Assembly: GCA_029783825.1 (NCBI GenBank)
Contig: JAREIK010002043.1
Span: 173,933 to 237,932 of the forward strand
Direction: 5' to 3'
DNA: 64,000 nt
Source: Sapria himalayana
Taxonomy: Eukaryota > Streptophyta > Magnoliopsida > Malpighiales > Rafflesiaceae
Part shown: piece after piece, positions 1-13,165 of the stretch
Layout: every line of letters starts with the position of its first letter
How positions within the stretch are numbered: the stretch's first letter is position 1
Position numbers and translations under genes: made by a program
Notes under the pieces: generated by a model
The model's database searches: none
The model's input: only the letters and a program-made list of their open reading frames with translations
Told to the model about the DNA's origin: nothing

Positions 1-954
1 TTATCTATATATCTATCTATTTATATATTTATCTATCTATTAATCTATCTTTTTTTCTTTCCATCTATCTATATGTTTGTCTGTCTATTTATCTATCTGT
101 CTTTCAATCAATCTATCTATATATTTATTTATCAATCAATCAATCTATCTATTTATCTATATATTTATCTATCTTTCTATCAATCTATTAATCTATATAT
201 CTATCTAATAATCTTCTCTCTATTTTTTTATCTATCTATCGATCAATCTTTCTATCTATTTATCTTTATATATATCTATCTCTCTATCTATCTATATATA
301 TACCTATCTATTTATCAATTTAACTATATATTTCTCTATCTATCTATCTATCTAACTTTCTGTGTATCTATCTATCTATCTAACCATCTAACTATCTATC
401 TATCTATATATCTATCTATCTATCTGTTTGTCTATTTGTATAAATATTTATCTATCTATCTAACTATCTTTATATCTATCTATTTGTCTATATATATACA
501 TATATCTATCTAACTATCTATGTATCTATCTTGTAATCTCTCTATCTATCTTTCTATCTATCTAACTATGTATCTATCTATTTATATATTAAATTTATCT
601 ATTTGTCTATCTATCTCTCTATCTGTGTATCTTTCTATCTAGCTATTTGTGTAGCTTTCTATCTATTTATCTATATGTTTGTTTTTATATCAATCTATCC
701 ATCTATCTATCGATCTGTTTGTTTATCTTCTTGTCTATCTATATGTCTAAATTTGTATCTATCTTTCTATCTATATATCTATCTGTCTATCTATTTGTCT
801 CTCTATATGTCTATTTATCTTCCTATCTATCTATTTTAGTATCAATCTATCTATATGTCTATATATATTCATGTCTACCTATTTACCTATATATCCATCA
901 ATTTATATGTGTGTCAGTCTATCTATTTATCTATATGTCTATATAACGATCTTT

Positions 955-1015
955 TTTTATCTTTTTGTCTATCTATCTGTATATATATTTATAGACATAT
1001 AGATAGATAGAAAGA
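955..1015. other. Strand switch in the satellite
   Basis: To the left the + strand reads TATC; from about 990 on it reads GATA, and it stays that way through the rest of the window's satellite. The switch lies in a short imperfect palindrome: an arm reading CTATCTATCTGTATA is followed by a TATATTTA spacer and an arm reading TAGACATATAGATAG. An inversion or a fold-back duplication could produce this. Confidence 0.8.
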
Positions 1016-1220
1016 TAAATAAATGGATAGACAGATTGATATAATGATTAATATAAAGATAGATATATTGATAAACATATTGATTGACAGATTCATACAT
1101 TGATTGATAGATAGATAGATAGATAGACAAATAGATATAAAGATAGAAAGTCAGAAAGATAGATAGATAAATAGATAGATAGATAGATAGACATATACAT
1201 ATATAAAAAATTATATATAG

Positions 1221-1252
<32 letters not shown>

Positions 1253-2770
1253 AGACAAACAAATAGATAGACAGCTAGTTAGATAGCTAGATAGACATAC
1301 ACACATATAGAAATATAAAAATATAGACAAATAGATTGATTGATAGATAGACCAATTAATAGATAAATTGATAGACATATAGATAGACAGATCGATACAA
1401 AGATAGTTCTATAGATTTAATGAATTTTTGATAGAGTTATTGATAAATAGATTGATCGGTAGATAGAAAGTTTGATAGATTGATTTATAGATTATTATAC
1501 AGACATATATATATATATATATATATATAGAAAGATAGAAAGATAGCAATATAGATATATAGATAGATAAATAGATCCATATACAAATAGAAAAAGACAT
1601 AGGCATATAGATAGATAGTTAGATAGACAATAAGATAGTCAGATAGATATAAAGATAGTTAGATAGAAGAAAGATAGATAGATATATAGTTAGACAGATA
1701 GGCATATGATAGATAAATAGATAGATATAAATATAGATAGATATATAAATAGATAGAAAGATAGAAATATAGATAGATAATAGACAAATAGATAGTTAGA
1801 TAGATAGACATATATGTAGATTGATTGAGAGAAATATAGATAGAGAAATTGAATGACAGATAGATAAATAGATAGATAAACTCATAGATAGACAAATAGA
1901 TAGACAAATTAAAAAACGTATAGATTGATAGATAGCTAGCTAGATAGATAGTTATAAACATAGATAGAGAGATACACAAATTGATAGACAGATAGATAGA
2001 TATATAAATATATATATATATATATAGTAGGTAGGTAGGTCGGTAGATAATGATATAGATAGATAGATAGATAGAATAAAGATAGTCATATAGATAGACA
2101 GATAGATAGATAAACATATAGTTAGACATATATATAGACAAATAGAAATACATATTAATAAACAAATTGATATGTAAATATTTAGACATGTAGATAGATA
2201 GATAGATATACAAATAGTTATAAAGATATATAGATAAATAGATAGTTAGATATATATATATATATATATCTCTATTAATAGATAGATAGATTGACATAGA
2301 GATATACCTATATATATATAGAGATAGATAGATAGATAGATACACATAAAGATAGATAGATAGATAGATAGACATATAGATAGATAAAAAGATAGACAAA
2401 TAGATTGTTTGATTGTTATAAAAAAGACAGATAGATAGACATATAGATATATATATCAATAGATTGATAGACAGACATAGAGATATGCAAATAGATAGAA
2501 AGATAGATAAAGATAGAGAAAGATACAAATACATACATACAAAATATATATATATATATATATATAGACAGATAGATATAAAGATACACATAAAGATAGA
2601 TAGATAGTTAGACATATAAATAGATAAAAAGGTAGACAGATAGATTGATTGTTATATAAAAAGAGAGATAAATCGACATATAGACACACACACACACACA
2701 TAGATAGATAGATAGATAGATAGATAAATTGATAGATAGAATGATAGATAGCCAGATAAATAGAAATATA

Positions 2771-2783
2771 GAGAGAGAGAGAG

Positions 2784-2869
<86 letters not shown>

Positions 2870-2871
2870 TA
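2771..2871. repeat. Compound microsatellite (GA)n(TA)n(TTTA)n
   Basis: Three pure tracts follow one another: about nine GA units, about seventeen TA units and about twelve TTTA units. They stand out from the degenerate GATA background because they have almost no interruptions, which suggests recent slippage. Confidence 0.9.
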
Positions 2872-3582
2872 GAAAGATAGTTAGAAAATAGATAGACAAA
2901 TAGATTCACAGATTGATAGATATAAATATAGACAAAAAGATAGTAAATAGAAATATAAATAGACACATTGATAGAACCATAGAAACATACATAGATAGAT
3001 GCATAGATAGAGAGAGACATTGACAAATAAATAGACAACTAGACTGATATAAAGATAAATAAATAGATAGAAAAAAAGATAAATAGATAGATAGATAGAC
3101 AAATAGATAAACATATAAATAGATAGACAGATAAAGATATATATAGGTAGAAAGATAAATCTATAGATAAAAAGATGGATAGTTAGATAGATAAATAGAT
3201 AGACGGATGAATAGACAAACAAATAGATATAAAGATAGATAGATAGATTGATTGATTGTTTGATAGTATGATACATAGGTTTATAGAAAACTTGATAGAT
3301 TGATTTATAGATAGATTGATAGGAAGATAGATAGACAAATAGACAGATAGATAGACAAATAGATAGATAGAAATATAGACAAACACATAGATAGACAAAT
3401 ACAAAGATAGACAGATAGATAGTCAGATTATTTGATAGATAGATAGATAGAATATTAAACATATAGATAGATAGAGAGATAGATTAATAGATCATTTAGA
3501 CATAAAGAAAGATAGTTAGATAGACAAATAAATAAATGGATAGATAGATAAAAAGATAGAAAGATAGATAGAAAGATAGATA

Positions 3583-3686
3583 GTTAGACAGAAAGATAGA
3601 TAAATATATACATAGGCAGATATATAGATAGATAGTTAGACAGAAAGATAGATAAATATATACATAGGCAGATATATAGATAGATA
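3583..3686. repeat. 52-bp direct tandem duplication in the satellite
   Basis: A 52-base segment starting with GTTAGACAGAAAG and containing ATACATAGGCAGATA occurs twice back to back (starts at 3583 and 3635) with almost no differences. It is a small higher-order repeat on top of the tetranucleotide background. Confidence 0.85.
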
Positions 3687-3763
3687 GTGAGATATATAGA
3701 TAGACAGATAGATAGATAGACAGATTGATTGATTGATTGATTGAAAAATAGATAGATTGATAG

Positions 3764-3807
<44 letters not shown>

Positions 3808-4066
3808 ATCGATATATTGATAGATAGATTAAAAGACATGGATAAACAGATTGATAGTTAGATTGATAGACATATAGATAAAAAATAGATAGATTGTTGA
3901 ATAGAGAGATAGAAAGATAAATAGACAGCTAGATAGATAGAAAGATAGATAGTTAGATAGATAATAAGATAGAAAGATATAAAGAAAAATAAATAGATAG
4001 ATATATAGACAAATAGATTGACATATTGATAGAAAGATAGTTAGATAGACAGATAGATAGACATAT

Positions 4067-4070
<4 letters not shown>

Positions 4071-4120
<50 letters not shown>
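4071..4120. repeat. (AT)n microsatellite
   Basis: An uninterrupted AT dinucleotide run of about 25 units inside the GATA satellite. Confidence 0.95.
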
Positions 4121-4122
<2 letters not shown>

Positions 4123-4496
4123 AATATAAGCATTATGATAAACATATAAATATATAGATAGATAGATAAATAAATAGATAGATAGATATTTACATAGACA
4201 TATAGAAAGAAAGATAGATAGACAGATAGATAGATAAACAAAAAAAAGACACATTGAAGACATATTGCTAGACATATTGATAGACATGTAGATAGACACG
4301 CAGAAAAATAGATAGATAAAAACATATAAAAATGGATAGACTTATTGTTAAACAAATATATAGACAAAAAGATAGATTGATAAATTCACAGATAGATAGA
4401 TAGATTCACAGATAGATAGATATATAGATATATAGATTTATACAAATATAAATAGATATATAGACATATTGATAGTTAAATGATATAGAGAGAGAG

Positions 4497-4500
<4 letters not shown>

Positions 4501-4550
<50 letters not shown>
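4501..4550. repeat. (AT)n microsatellite preceded by (GA)n
   Basis: An uninterrupted AT run of about 25 units, preceded by a short GA run at 4486-4500. Confidence 0.95.
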
Positions 4551-4552
<2 letters not shown>

Positions 4553-4687
4553 ATATACACATTATTAAACCCATTTATAGATAGTAAGATAATATGATTG
4601 ATTGATAGGCATATTGATAGATAGATTAATAGACAAATTGATAGATAGATTGATAATGATTTTTTAAATAGATAAAAATATAGATAC

Positions 4688-4720
<33 letters not shown>

Positions 4721-5198
4721 CACATTGATAGATAGATAGATAGACAGATAAATAGACAGATAAATAGACAAGTGATAGACATATATATATATATCAATAG
4801 ATAGACAAATAGATTGACTACGTGATATACAGATAGATAGAAAGTTAAGCAGATAGATAGAAAGATACATAGACTAATAAGATACATAAAAAGATACACA
4901 TACATATAGAGAGATAGATAGACAAATAGATAGATATATAGATAGATAGATTGGCATATAGATAGATAGATAGTTAGACATATAGATAGGAAAATAGAAA
5001 GATAAATAGATAGACAGATTGATTGATAGACAAATAGATAGAGAAATAAAAATAAAGAAGATAGAGATATAGATAGAAAGATAGAGATATAAATAAAATG
5101 TTAGATAGATAGACATATAGATAGACAATTAAATTGATTTATTGATAGAAAAATAGATAGACAGATTGATAGATAGACAGGAAAATTATTAGAAAGAC

Positions 5199-6020
5199 CA
5201 CTACTCAAAATTACAATAATAGTGACAAAATACTGACAAAAAAATTTGGTTGGTAATAGCTTTCCAAAACATGACTAGTTAACGACCAAAAAATGGTATC
5301 GAAACAAAAAACTTTCCGACCTAATTTCTGACTAAAGACCGATCATATTACCAACTAAATCTTTTTGGTCATGAATCGATCTATAGATTGGTTATCGGAT
5401 ATATTATCGACATTTTAACAACCTATCATTACAATTGGTTTGTATCGTGTTTTTTTAAATTATTTATAGCTTCGTACTTACCGATCATTTATCGACCAAA
5501 TATATAGGTTGGTAATTACTGACCAATTCACGAGAAAATTAAAGATCCAAAGAGGTTCATCGGAGAAAAATACTTTTGACCAAATTCCTGACCAACTACC
5601 AACTATGTATTACGTACTAAATATATTTGGTTTAGAATCTGGTATGTAAATCAGGAGGGAATTAGCGAAAAACATTCCCATAAGATTACCAACCATTTAA
5701 TGACCAAAAATATATATCCATTAAAAATAGTTGGTACCGTGGTTATTCAATATATTTATAAGGTCGTAATTACCGACTGAATATATAGGTCGGTAATTAC
5801 CGACCATTTCATGACCGAACACCGACCATACCTATCGACCAAATGTTTTTAGTCGGAAATTTGTCACTAAATTAGGATGAAAATATCAAATGGAAATTGC
5901 TGACAAATTACTGACCATTTAACGACCAAAAATATATTATCATTAAAATTGGTTGGTAAATTGGACTTCCAAATACTTATAAATTTTTTCTCACCGACCA
6001 TTAAACAACCATAATATGGT
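5199..6020. repeat. Left subterminal repeats of family A CACTA
   Basis: Many short copies, in both orientations, of a word close to ACCGACCAAA / TTTGGTCGGTAA follow the terminal repeat. Such arrays in CACTA elements are the known binding sites of the TNPA-type protein. Copies differ by a few bases and are interspersed with AT-rich spacers. Confidence 0.85.
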
Positions 6021-7379
6021 CGGTAATTCATTGGTTTTATTGTTTGATTTGAAAATCATTTACTGAGTCATTAAAGCCTAAAATCATCAAAACTCCATCA
6101 TTTTTTCGAATTAGAGCCGATGTAAGCACGAAATAAAAAAATTTGATGTCTCTTCTAAATTCAGGTAAGTTTTTTTTTATTCTTCTCCTTCAAATTGATT
6201 ATACACATATATGTTTCTCTGAATTATATATAGATAATTGAAATTTCATTTTTTAAGTATATTCAGGTATTATATTTTATTTTCTCCTCCTAATTTCTTA
6301 ATTTTTGCTTCAATTTCATTTAACCTTACATGATTTTGACTCGACACAATTAATTAAAATATAATTTTTCTTTTTTTAAAATTTGTTCATCTACAGTTTA
6401 GATTTTTAGTTTTTTAGTAATTTTGATTTCATTTACATGAATTTTGCATCTGAATAATCTTAATGTTATGGGTTTATATTTATATAATCGTATGACATTA
6501 TGTATTAATCTATACATTAATATATATAATGATTTATGTTAAATCAAACTTTTATTTAATGTTAATCTTAAAAGCCTATAATAATATATATACACTTTTA
6601 TACATTTATATAATCGTATGATATTATGTATAAATGACTATACTATAATATATATAAACGTATTACATTATAAATACACATTGATATGTTTATATAAACA
6701 TATAATGTTATATATAAATATTTATACATATGTATTAATGTTTATAAATATCTATACAAAATTTACATTAAACTATCAATTTATATAATTTTTTTATATA
6801 AATATTATGTAATATTAAATGATTATACAATTTTGTAAATATTTATATTACATATTATTTTTTATATAAATATAGAATATTTATAATGTTTATATAAATG
6901 TGATATATATACTATATATTATTTATAAAAGTGTTACATATAAATATAATAATATTTATGTAACATTTATAATAATAATTTATTCACAAATATTATATAG
7001 ATACACGTGTTTAATTATATAATCATATGTCATTTTATATAAAAGTATTTATAACTATATTTATGATAAAGTAAACTATTTTTATAACCATATTTATAAC
7101 TTTACATAACTAATTTGTAACAATATAATAATGTATAACTATAATTATAATTCTATATAACTATATTTTAAAAAAAAATACTATATGTATACTAATATAT
7201 AACTATATATAATTATATTTTACTAAATGTATACCTATAGAATTGTTAATTATTATTATATCTATAACTACATACATATTTATAACTATATGTGTATAGC
7301 TATATATAAATATTTGTATAAATATGCAACACTCTATATAATTAAATATAACTATATTTGTAACTATATATTCAAATAT
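6021..7379. other. AT-rich non-coding interior of family A
   Basis: No credible coding sequence. Around 6165-6172 (AAATTCAGGTAAG) there is a good splice-donor-like word, so a transcribed leader exon of the downstream TNPA-like gene could end here, but this is a guess. From 6475 a phrase containing TATATAATCGTATGA recurs after about 123 bases. The rest is AT-rich with no clear structure. Confidence 0.4.
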
Positions 7380-9030
7380 GTATTTGGATAATTAAATTAA
7401 AATATTTGTTTATAACGTTGTATAGATTTATGTATAACTACTTATCACTACTTGTATAAATATATCTATATATAACTATTTGTTTAATTATATATAACTA
7501 ATTATAACTATATATATTATATGAATAATAATATATAACTATAAATAATTGTATCTTACTACATGTATAACTATAAAAGCTTTATAAATAAAAATATTTA
7601 AATATATACTTTACAACTTATATTTATTATATATTTGCATATATTAGTATATAAAAAAGTATTTTACTATATCTATACCTATACATATACATAACTATAT
7701 GTATAAATATATAAAATTAAATGAACAAATATATAAAACTACATGTATAAATATATGTTTAACTATATGTGTAACTATATGTATAACAACATGTACCTGT
7801 ATTTATAATTACATGTATAACAACATACAATATCATGTTAAACTATATGTGTATAACTATATATAAATATTTATATAACTAAATAAATATCTATATAATT
7901 ATATATAACTATATTTGTAACTATATATACATATATGTATTAATATAGTTAAAGCAAAATATTTTTTTTCATAAAATTGTTTATTTTTATGTATAACTAC
8001 ATATAACTACTTGTATGAATAAATCTATATATAACTAATTAACTATATATTTAATTCTATATGACTATTTATAACAATATATATTATATGAATAATAAAT
8101 ATAACTATAAATAATTGTATCTTACTATATGTATAGCTATAAAACTTTATACATAATAATATATAAATATATACTTTACAACATATATTTAATATATATT
8201 TGTATATATTAGTATATAAAAAAGTATTTTACTATATTTATACCTATACATAACTATATGATATATAAATATAAATGAACAAATATATAAACCTACATGT
8301 ATAAATATATGTTTAACTATATGTGTAACTACATGTATAACCACATGTAACTATATTTATAATTACATGTATAACAACATACAACATTATGCTAACCTAT
8401 ATGTCTATAACTATATATAAATATTTGTATACTGAAATAAATGTCTATATATTTATATATAACTATATTGGTAACTATATTTACATATATGTATTAATAT
8501 AATTAAAGCAAAATATTTTTTTATAACATTATTTATATTTATGTATAACAACTTATAACTAATTGTATGAATATATCTATATATAACTATATGTTTAATT
8601 ATATATAACTATTTATAACTATATATATTATATGTAAAATAATATATAACTATAAATAATTGTATCTTGCTATGTGTATAACTTTAAATTTTTTTTGCAA
8701 AATTATATTTAAATTTTAAATTTATAGCTTATATTTAATATATACTTGTATATAGTAGTATATAAAAAAGTATTTTACTATATCTATACCTATACATTAC
8801 TATAAGTATATATATATAAAAAATTAAATGAATAAATATATAAACCTACATGTATAAATATACGTTTAACTAAATGTGTAACTATATCTATAACCACATG
8901 TAACTATATTTATAATTACATGTATAACACCACACAACATTATTTTAAACTATATGTGTATAACTTTATTTAAATATTTGTATATCTAAATAAATGTTTA
9001 TATAATTATATATAACTATAATTAGAGACA
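7380..9030. repeat. AT-rich tandem repeat, ~550 bp period, about three copies
   Basis: The phrase AAGTATTTTACTATAT followed by CTATACCTATACAT recurs near 7650, 8222 and 8768, giving periods of about 570 and 546 bases. Each copy continues with similar ACATGTATAAATATA and TGTATAACAACA words. A further copy of the same unit lies inside the unrelated family B element at about 29090-29600. No coding capacity was seen. Confidence 0.8.
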
Positions 9031-9074
9031 ATCGCATTTGTTAAATAAAATAGTTATTTTAACTAGTTACGAAA

Positions 9075-11261
9075 GATGATCGTGAATAGATGTAAAAGGG
9101 TAGAATAGTGAATGGAATATTTTGTAATGAATTGGGGAATAAAGTTGATGAATTTGTTGAGTTTGCTCTAAGAAATCCTTAGTGTGTGAATGATGGTACA
9201 TATATAGGGTGCCCTTGCACATTAGTTAAATGTCAAAATAAAAAGTTTTTGAATGTTGAGACTGTGAAGATATATTTGTATAGAAATGGTTTTGTGGTGG
9301 ATTACAATGTTTGGATATACCACGGTGTGAAGCAAGTCCACCAGAGGTGTTCAAGTTCAACACGAGTGTCAGTAATCATATTTGTTTTAATTGTTAATCA
9401 TTTTTGTTTATTTCATTGCCTTATGTATTTTTTACAGATATGGCATGTGGATGAGGCAGAGGCAACATGTTGCATGGTCGTACGAGTTATGGTATAGGCA
9501 GCATGGCCACACGTATGCCCGAAATTGGTATAGGGTCATAAGTAGATGAGACGTCACAGTAGATAGAGAAGGTTGTGAATGTACCACAGCAGCAGCATCA
9601 GGTGACTGATCTACATAATAGTCCTTAGATTTTGATGAATGATCAAGAGACATGGTAGGGATAAGATGCAGATGTTGTAGTCTTCCCCAGAGCACCCATA
9701 TAGATGAGAGTCTCCCTATTGCTAAGTTTGATGCAATAATTGATAATCCGTAAGATATAAAACTTAACAAATGATTTATCAACTTATTATTTTATTTCTT
9801 ACTTTCTAATGAATTTTTTGGTTACAAGACGAAGTTAGAGCCGTCTGGTTCTATTTCTAGGGTTCTAAGGATAATTTTTAGGAAGTCCTTTAAACTTAAT
9901 CGACATTATTGGAAGTCACTCACAGATAGAGACCAATTGATGATTTGGAAAGAATTTAAGATAAATATTATCGCCTACAAATTTTTACATCTTTTATTTA
10001 TTCTTTTGTTCTTTTGATTAAAAATTATTTATTTATAATTGCAGAAAGTTTATAGGTGGACACAGCCAAAGGAGGTAGTCAAAAGTGTGTTCTACCAACA
10101 TGTTGCCAGTCGGTATAAAGATAGTGGGTACGATATCAAAGATAAATGGTTGAAGAAGAAAGGAAAAGATTCGAGTGTCCCGAACCATGTTTTCAAGGAG
10201 TGGTGGAGCAGATGAGAAGATATGGATTATATGAAGAGGTATTATAAATAAACTAACAATCGTCACTTAGAGCGAGTTGGGGTGGGTATTGGTATGTCTA
10301 CACACACTTGTGGATCTCGCTCTATCCATGAGCATGAATCACCATTAGTATTATTTCTAATTTATACTTTTATGTTTATTACTTTGTGAAATGTGTTCAA
10401 TTATGCATAAATTTCATTTCGCATAAAGAATTTTTTTTTTCAATAGAATTAACGTTTGTTTTGTGTGTAATTATAGACATGCAAGGAGGGTAAGAAGCCC
10501 AGTGATTGTCGCTTATTTAGATACATGCACACGAAGGCTCATGATGATCAGACTTTCATTGATCGGAGATCTCGTGAAACTAATGTAAGTTTCATTAAAA
10601 AAATAACTTTTATTTTTGAATATAATTTGAAATACTTTTCATACATTTTTATTAGGCGAGATATGTGGTAATGTTAGCTTCCGTGACTCAAGCGTATTCT
10701 CAATCTGCTTAAGGTTCATGTGATGGTGCAATAAGTAGTTCTCATTCATGAGCTCCGCCAGTTGATATAAATTAGATTTAGTATGTGGCTGTTGATGGCA
10801 ATGAGAAGATGCCCGTCTATGGCATCAGTTCGTCGACATCATCATTCTACTCACATAGACAACCAGACTGTGAAGCTGAATTTTTAGGACCAGTTTCGAA
10901 TTTGTTTTCGAAGATGGAGGAATTTTAGGATGGGATGCGAAATGAGATAAAGTATCAGTTGGCCGATACTGAGCGACGCATGATCGACCATGAGGATGAT
11001 AGGGATGGGTTGCGTATGCATTTTGACTGGCTTACAAAGAAGCTTCTGGAAGGAGGACTATAGTTCAACCCTGATGATCTACCTTGGATTGTTCGGCATA
11101 ATGCTCCAACTACAACATCTACTCCATCACCTATAGCAACACTTGCAGGAACTACATTAGGACTAGCAGTAGGAAACAGCTCTAGCCCAGTACCCGACAT
11201 CTCACAGTGTGGACAAGAAATGTCGCAGCATAATGATTATGAAACTAGGTTGGATGATTGA
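9075..11261 (+). pseudogene. Decayed TNPA-like CACTA gene (TAD + Ptta/En_Spm domains)
   Basis: The product would be the DNA-binding accessory protein of a CACTA element. Exon 1 (9075 to ~9345) encodes a transposase-associated domain: it starts DDRE, has an IGCPCTLVKCQN cysteine cluster and ends near DYNVWIYHG. An intron ends at TTTTTTACAG (9436). Exon 2 is 9437-9749 (glycine/methionine-rich, donor GTAAGA). Exons at about 9828-9963 and 10045-10350 encode the Ptta core, with motifs RVLRIIFRKSF, LTDRDQLMIWKEF and VFYQHVASRYKD. Exon 10477-10584 carries the family motif RLFRYMHTKAHDD then FIDRRS, and is followed by GTAAGT. The last exon (10656-11261) ends in a charged helical tail (EIKYQLADTERRM) and DPDDLPW-like residues. 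Most splice junctions remain plausible and the frame can be followed throughout, but there are several in-frame stops, and the donor after 9963 reads ATAAAT instead of GTAAAT. So it is a pseudogene. Confidence 0.88.
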
Positions 11262-11499
11262 GTTTATTATATACATTTTTATTCAATGCCTTAAACATTG
11301 ATTATGGATTTCATTTTTTTTTATTTTCCCTTGATGTATTTAATATATATATGCAGTATATAAGTTGTTCACTAGAGTTAATTAGATTTTTTTTATTGTG
11401 TTATTTGTATATGTTTCTGAAGCAACTGCATCAAACTGGATGATTTTTAGGATTTTATTTTTTGTGTTTTATGTTCTAGTTTCTACAGAAACGACCGCA
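11262..11499. other. 3' region of the TNPA-like gene
   Basis: AT-rich sequence after the stop codon. It would be the 3' untranslated region; nothing else is recognisable. Confidence 0.4.
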
Positions 11500-12058
11500 A
11501 AACTACAAAAAAAAAGTTTTGGTAGGTAATTATCGACCGAATTACGACCAAACAGACCGAAATTTTTTAATATCAACGGTCAGTAAAAGGTCACCAAATG
11601 GTCGGAAATAGTTTTGGAGATCAATTACCGATCAATAATTTTAAAAGATTTTGGTCAGTTTTTGGACACAATTTTTTCAATAATTTCCGAACTTTTGGAG
11701 ACCATTTACTGTCCAAATCCTTTTGGTCGGAAAATGGTTGTAATTTAGTCGTAATTATTTGTCGGTGAATGATAGATAAATAGTTGTTAATTATCGACCA
11801 TTTGGAGACCATATACCGACTACTTATTTTGTTCGGAAAATTGTCATAATCTAGTCGGTAATTATTTATCGGTACAGGGTCACTAAATGGTCGATAATTT
11901 ACTAACGACTGATTTTTTGTCGATAAAAAAAATTATCAACGAACAAAATTGTGACAAAATATTTTGGTCGATAAATGGTCAGTATTTGGGTTACCGAACA
12001 AAAAACACTAAATTACCTACCAAATAATTGATCGGTAATTTGGTGAATTTTAGTAGTA
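11500..12058. repeat. Right subterminal repeats of family A CACTA
   Basis: Repeated words such as GGTCGGTAATTATCGACC and AAATGGTCG, in both orientations, run up to the terminal repeat. The last ~55 bases mirror the left end of the partial copy at 63760, including the stem-loop next to the terminus (CACCAAATTACCGATC against its partial complement). Confidence 0.85.
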
Positions 12059-12610
12059 GATACATAAATAGATAGACTAATAAATTGACATGTAGATAGA
12101 TATATAGATAAGAAATTATATAGATAGATTGACAAATTGATAGACAGATTGATAAAAAAATAGATATATAAATATATAGACATATAGTTAGATAGATATA
12201 TAGACAAATAGATAAACATATTGATAGATAGATCATTAGGCAGATAGTTTTATATTTAGATAGATAGATATATAGATATACAGATAGATAGTAAGAAAGA
12301 AACAAAAAAATAGAATGAAAGATAGATAGATAGAAAGATAGATAGATAGTATATCGAGAGATAATTACACTGAGAGATTGGTAGAAATAAATAAATAAAT
12401 AAATAAATACACACACACATACACACATATTAATAGATAGATAGATATAGATTGATAGATTGATTGATAAATCGATAGACATATGGATAGACAAATATAT
12501 ATATATATATAATTAGATAGATATATAAATATATAGATTGACATATTGATAGACATATCAAATGGTAGATATTTAGATATATATATATATATATATAGAT
12601 AGATATATAA

Positions 12611-12649
<39 letters not shown>

Positions 12650-13122
12650 TATATAGGTAGGTAGATAGATATATAGATAGATAGTTAGACTAATAGATTT
12701 ATAGATATAACACACACACACATCAAAATATAGACATATAAAAAGATAGATAAATAGAAAAATGGAAATATAAATTGATAAATAGATAGATAAATAGATA
12801 GATAGATAGATAGATAGTCAGATAGATAGACATGTAAATAGATAGATACATGAATAGATAGAGAGATAGATAGATATATATATATATATATATACACACA
12901 CATATAGAAAGAAAGAAAGATAGATAGATAGACACATAGATAGACAGAAAGATTGATAGATAGATAGTGATATAGTAGATATATAGATAGATAGACATAT
13001 AGATAGACACATAGATAGATAAATAGATAGAGAGATAGATAGACGGATAGATAGATTAAAATATAGACAAATATAAATATAGATATATATATAGATAGAT
13101 AAACAAATAGATCGATAGAAAA

Positions 13123-13124
<2 letters not shown>

Positions 13125-13160
<36 letters not shown>
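13125..13160. repeat. (AT)n microsatellite
   Basis: Pure AT dinucleotide run in the GATA satellite. Confidence 0.9.

Positions 13161-13165
<5 letters not shown>

Larger units (their letters stand above)
1..5198. repeat. Degenerate GATA/TATC satellite, block 1
   Basis: Nearly every base fits a four-base register of TATC (first ~985 bases) or GATA (the rest), with frequent variant words GACA, GATT, AATA and GAAA and runs of (TA)n. There is no gene. The long open frames here, full of Leu-Ser-Ile-Tyr repeats, are what TATC repeats give in any frame, because that strand lacks stop words, while the GATA strand has TAG everywhere. The block ends where the family A CACTA element begins. Confidence 0.95.
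5199..12058 (+). mobile_element. CACTA (En/Spm) DNA transposon, family A
   Basis: The left end is CACTACTCAAAATTAC. The right end, read inward on the minus strand, is TACTACTAAAATTCACC, so the terminal inverted repeats match over about 14 bases and the outermost right base has changed from G to A. The flanking triplets are GAC and GAT, an imperfect 3-bp target duplication. Both ends have arrays of ACCGACCAAA-like subterminal repeats. Inside are an AT-rich repeat region and a decayed TAD+Ptta gene on the + strand. No Tnp2 transposase remains, so the element is non-autonomous. Length is 6.86 kb. A second copy of the family starts at 63760. Confidence 0.9.

Noticed and set aside
73..5128. Many long open frames with Leu-Ser-Ile-Tyr repeats in this and the other satellite blocks
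   Set aside because: TATC repeats have no stop in any frame and translate to LSIY words. There is no codon bias, start context or family match, so they are not genes.
9432..9782. 116-codon minus-strand open frame
   Set aside because: It is antisense to exon 2 of the TNPA-like gene and matches nothing known.
10955..11200. 81-codon minus-strand open frame
   Set aside because: It is antisense to the last exon of the TNPA-like gene, whose + strand reading is the meaningful one.
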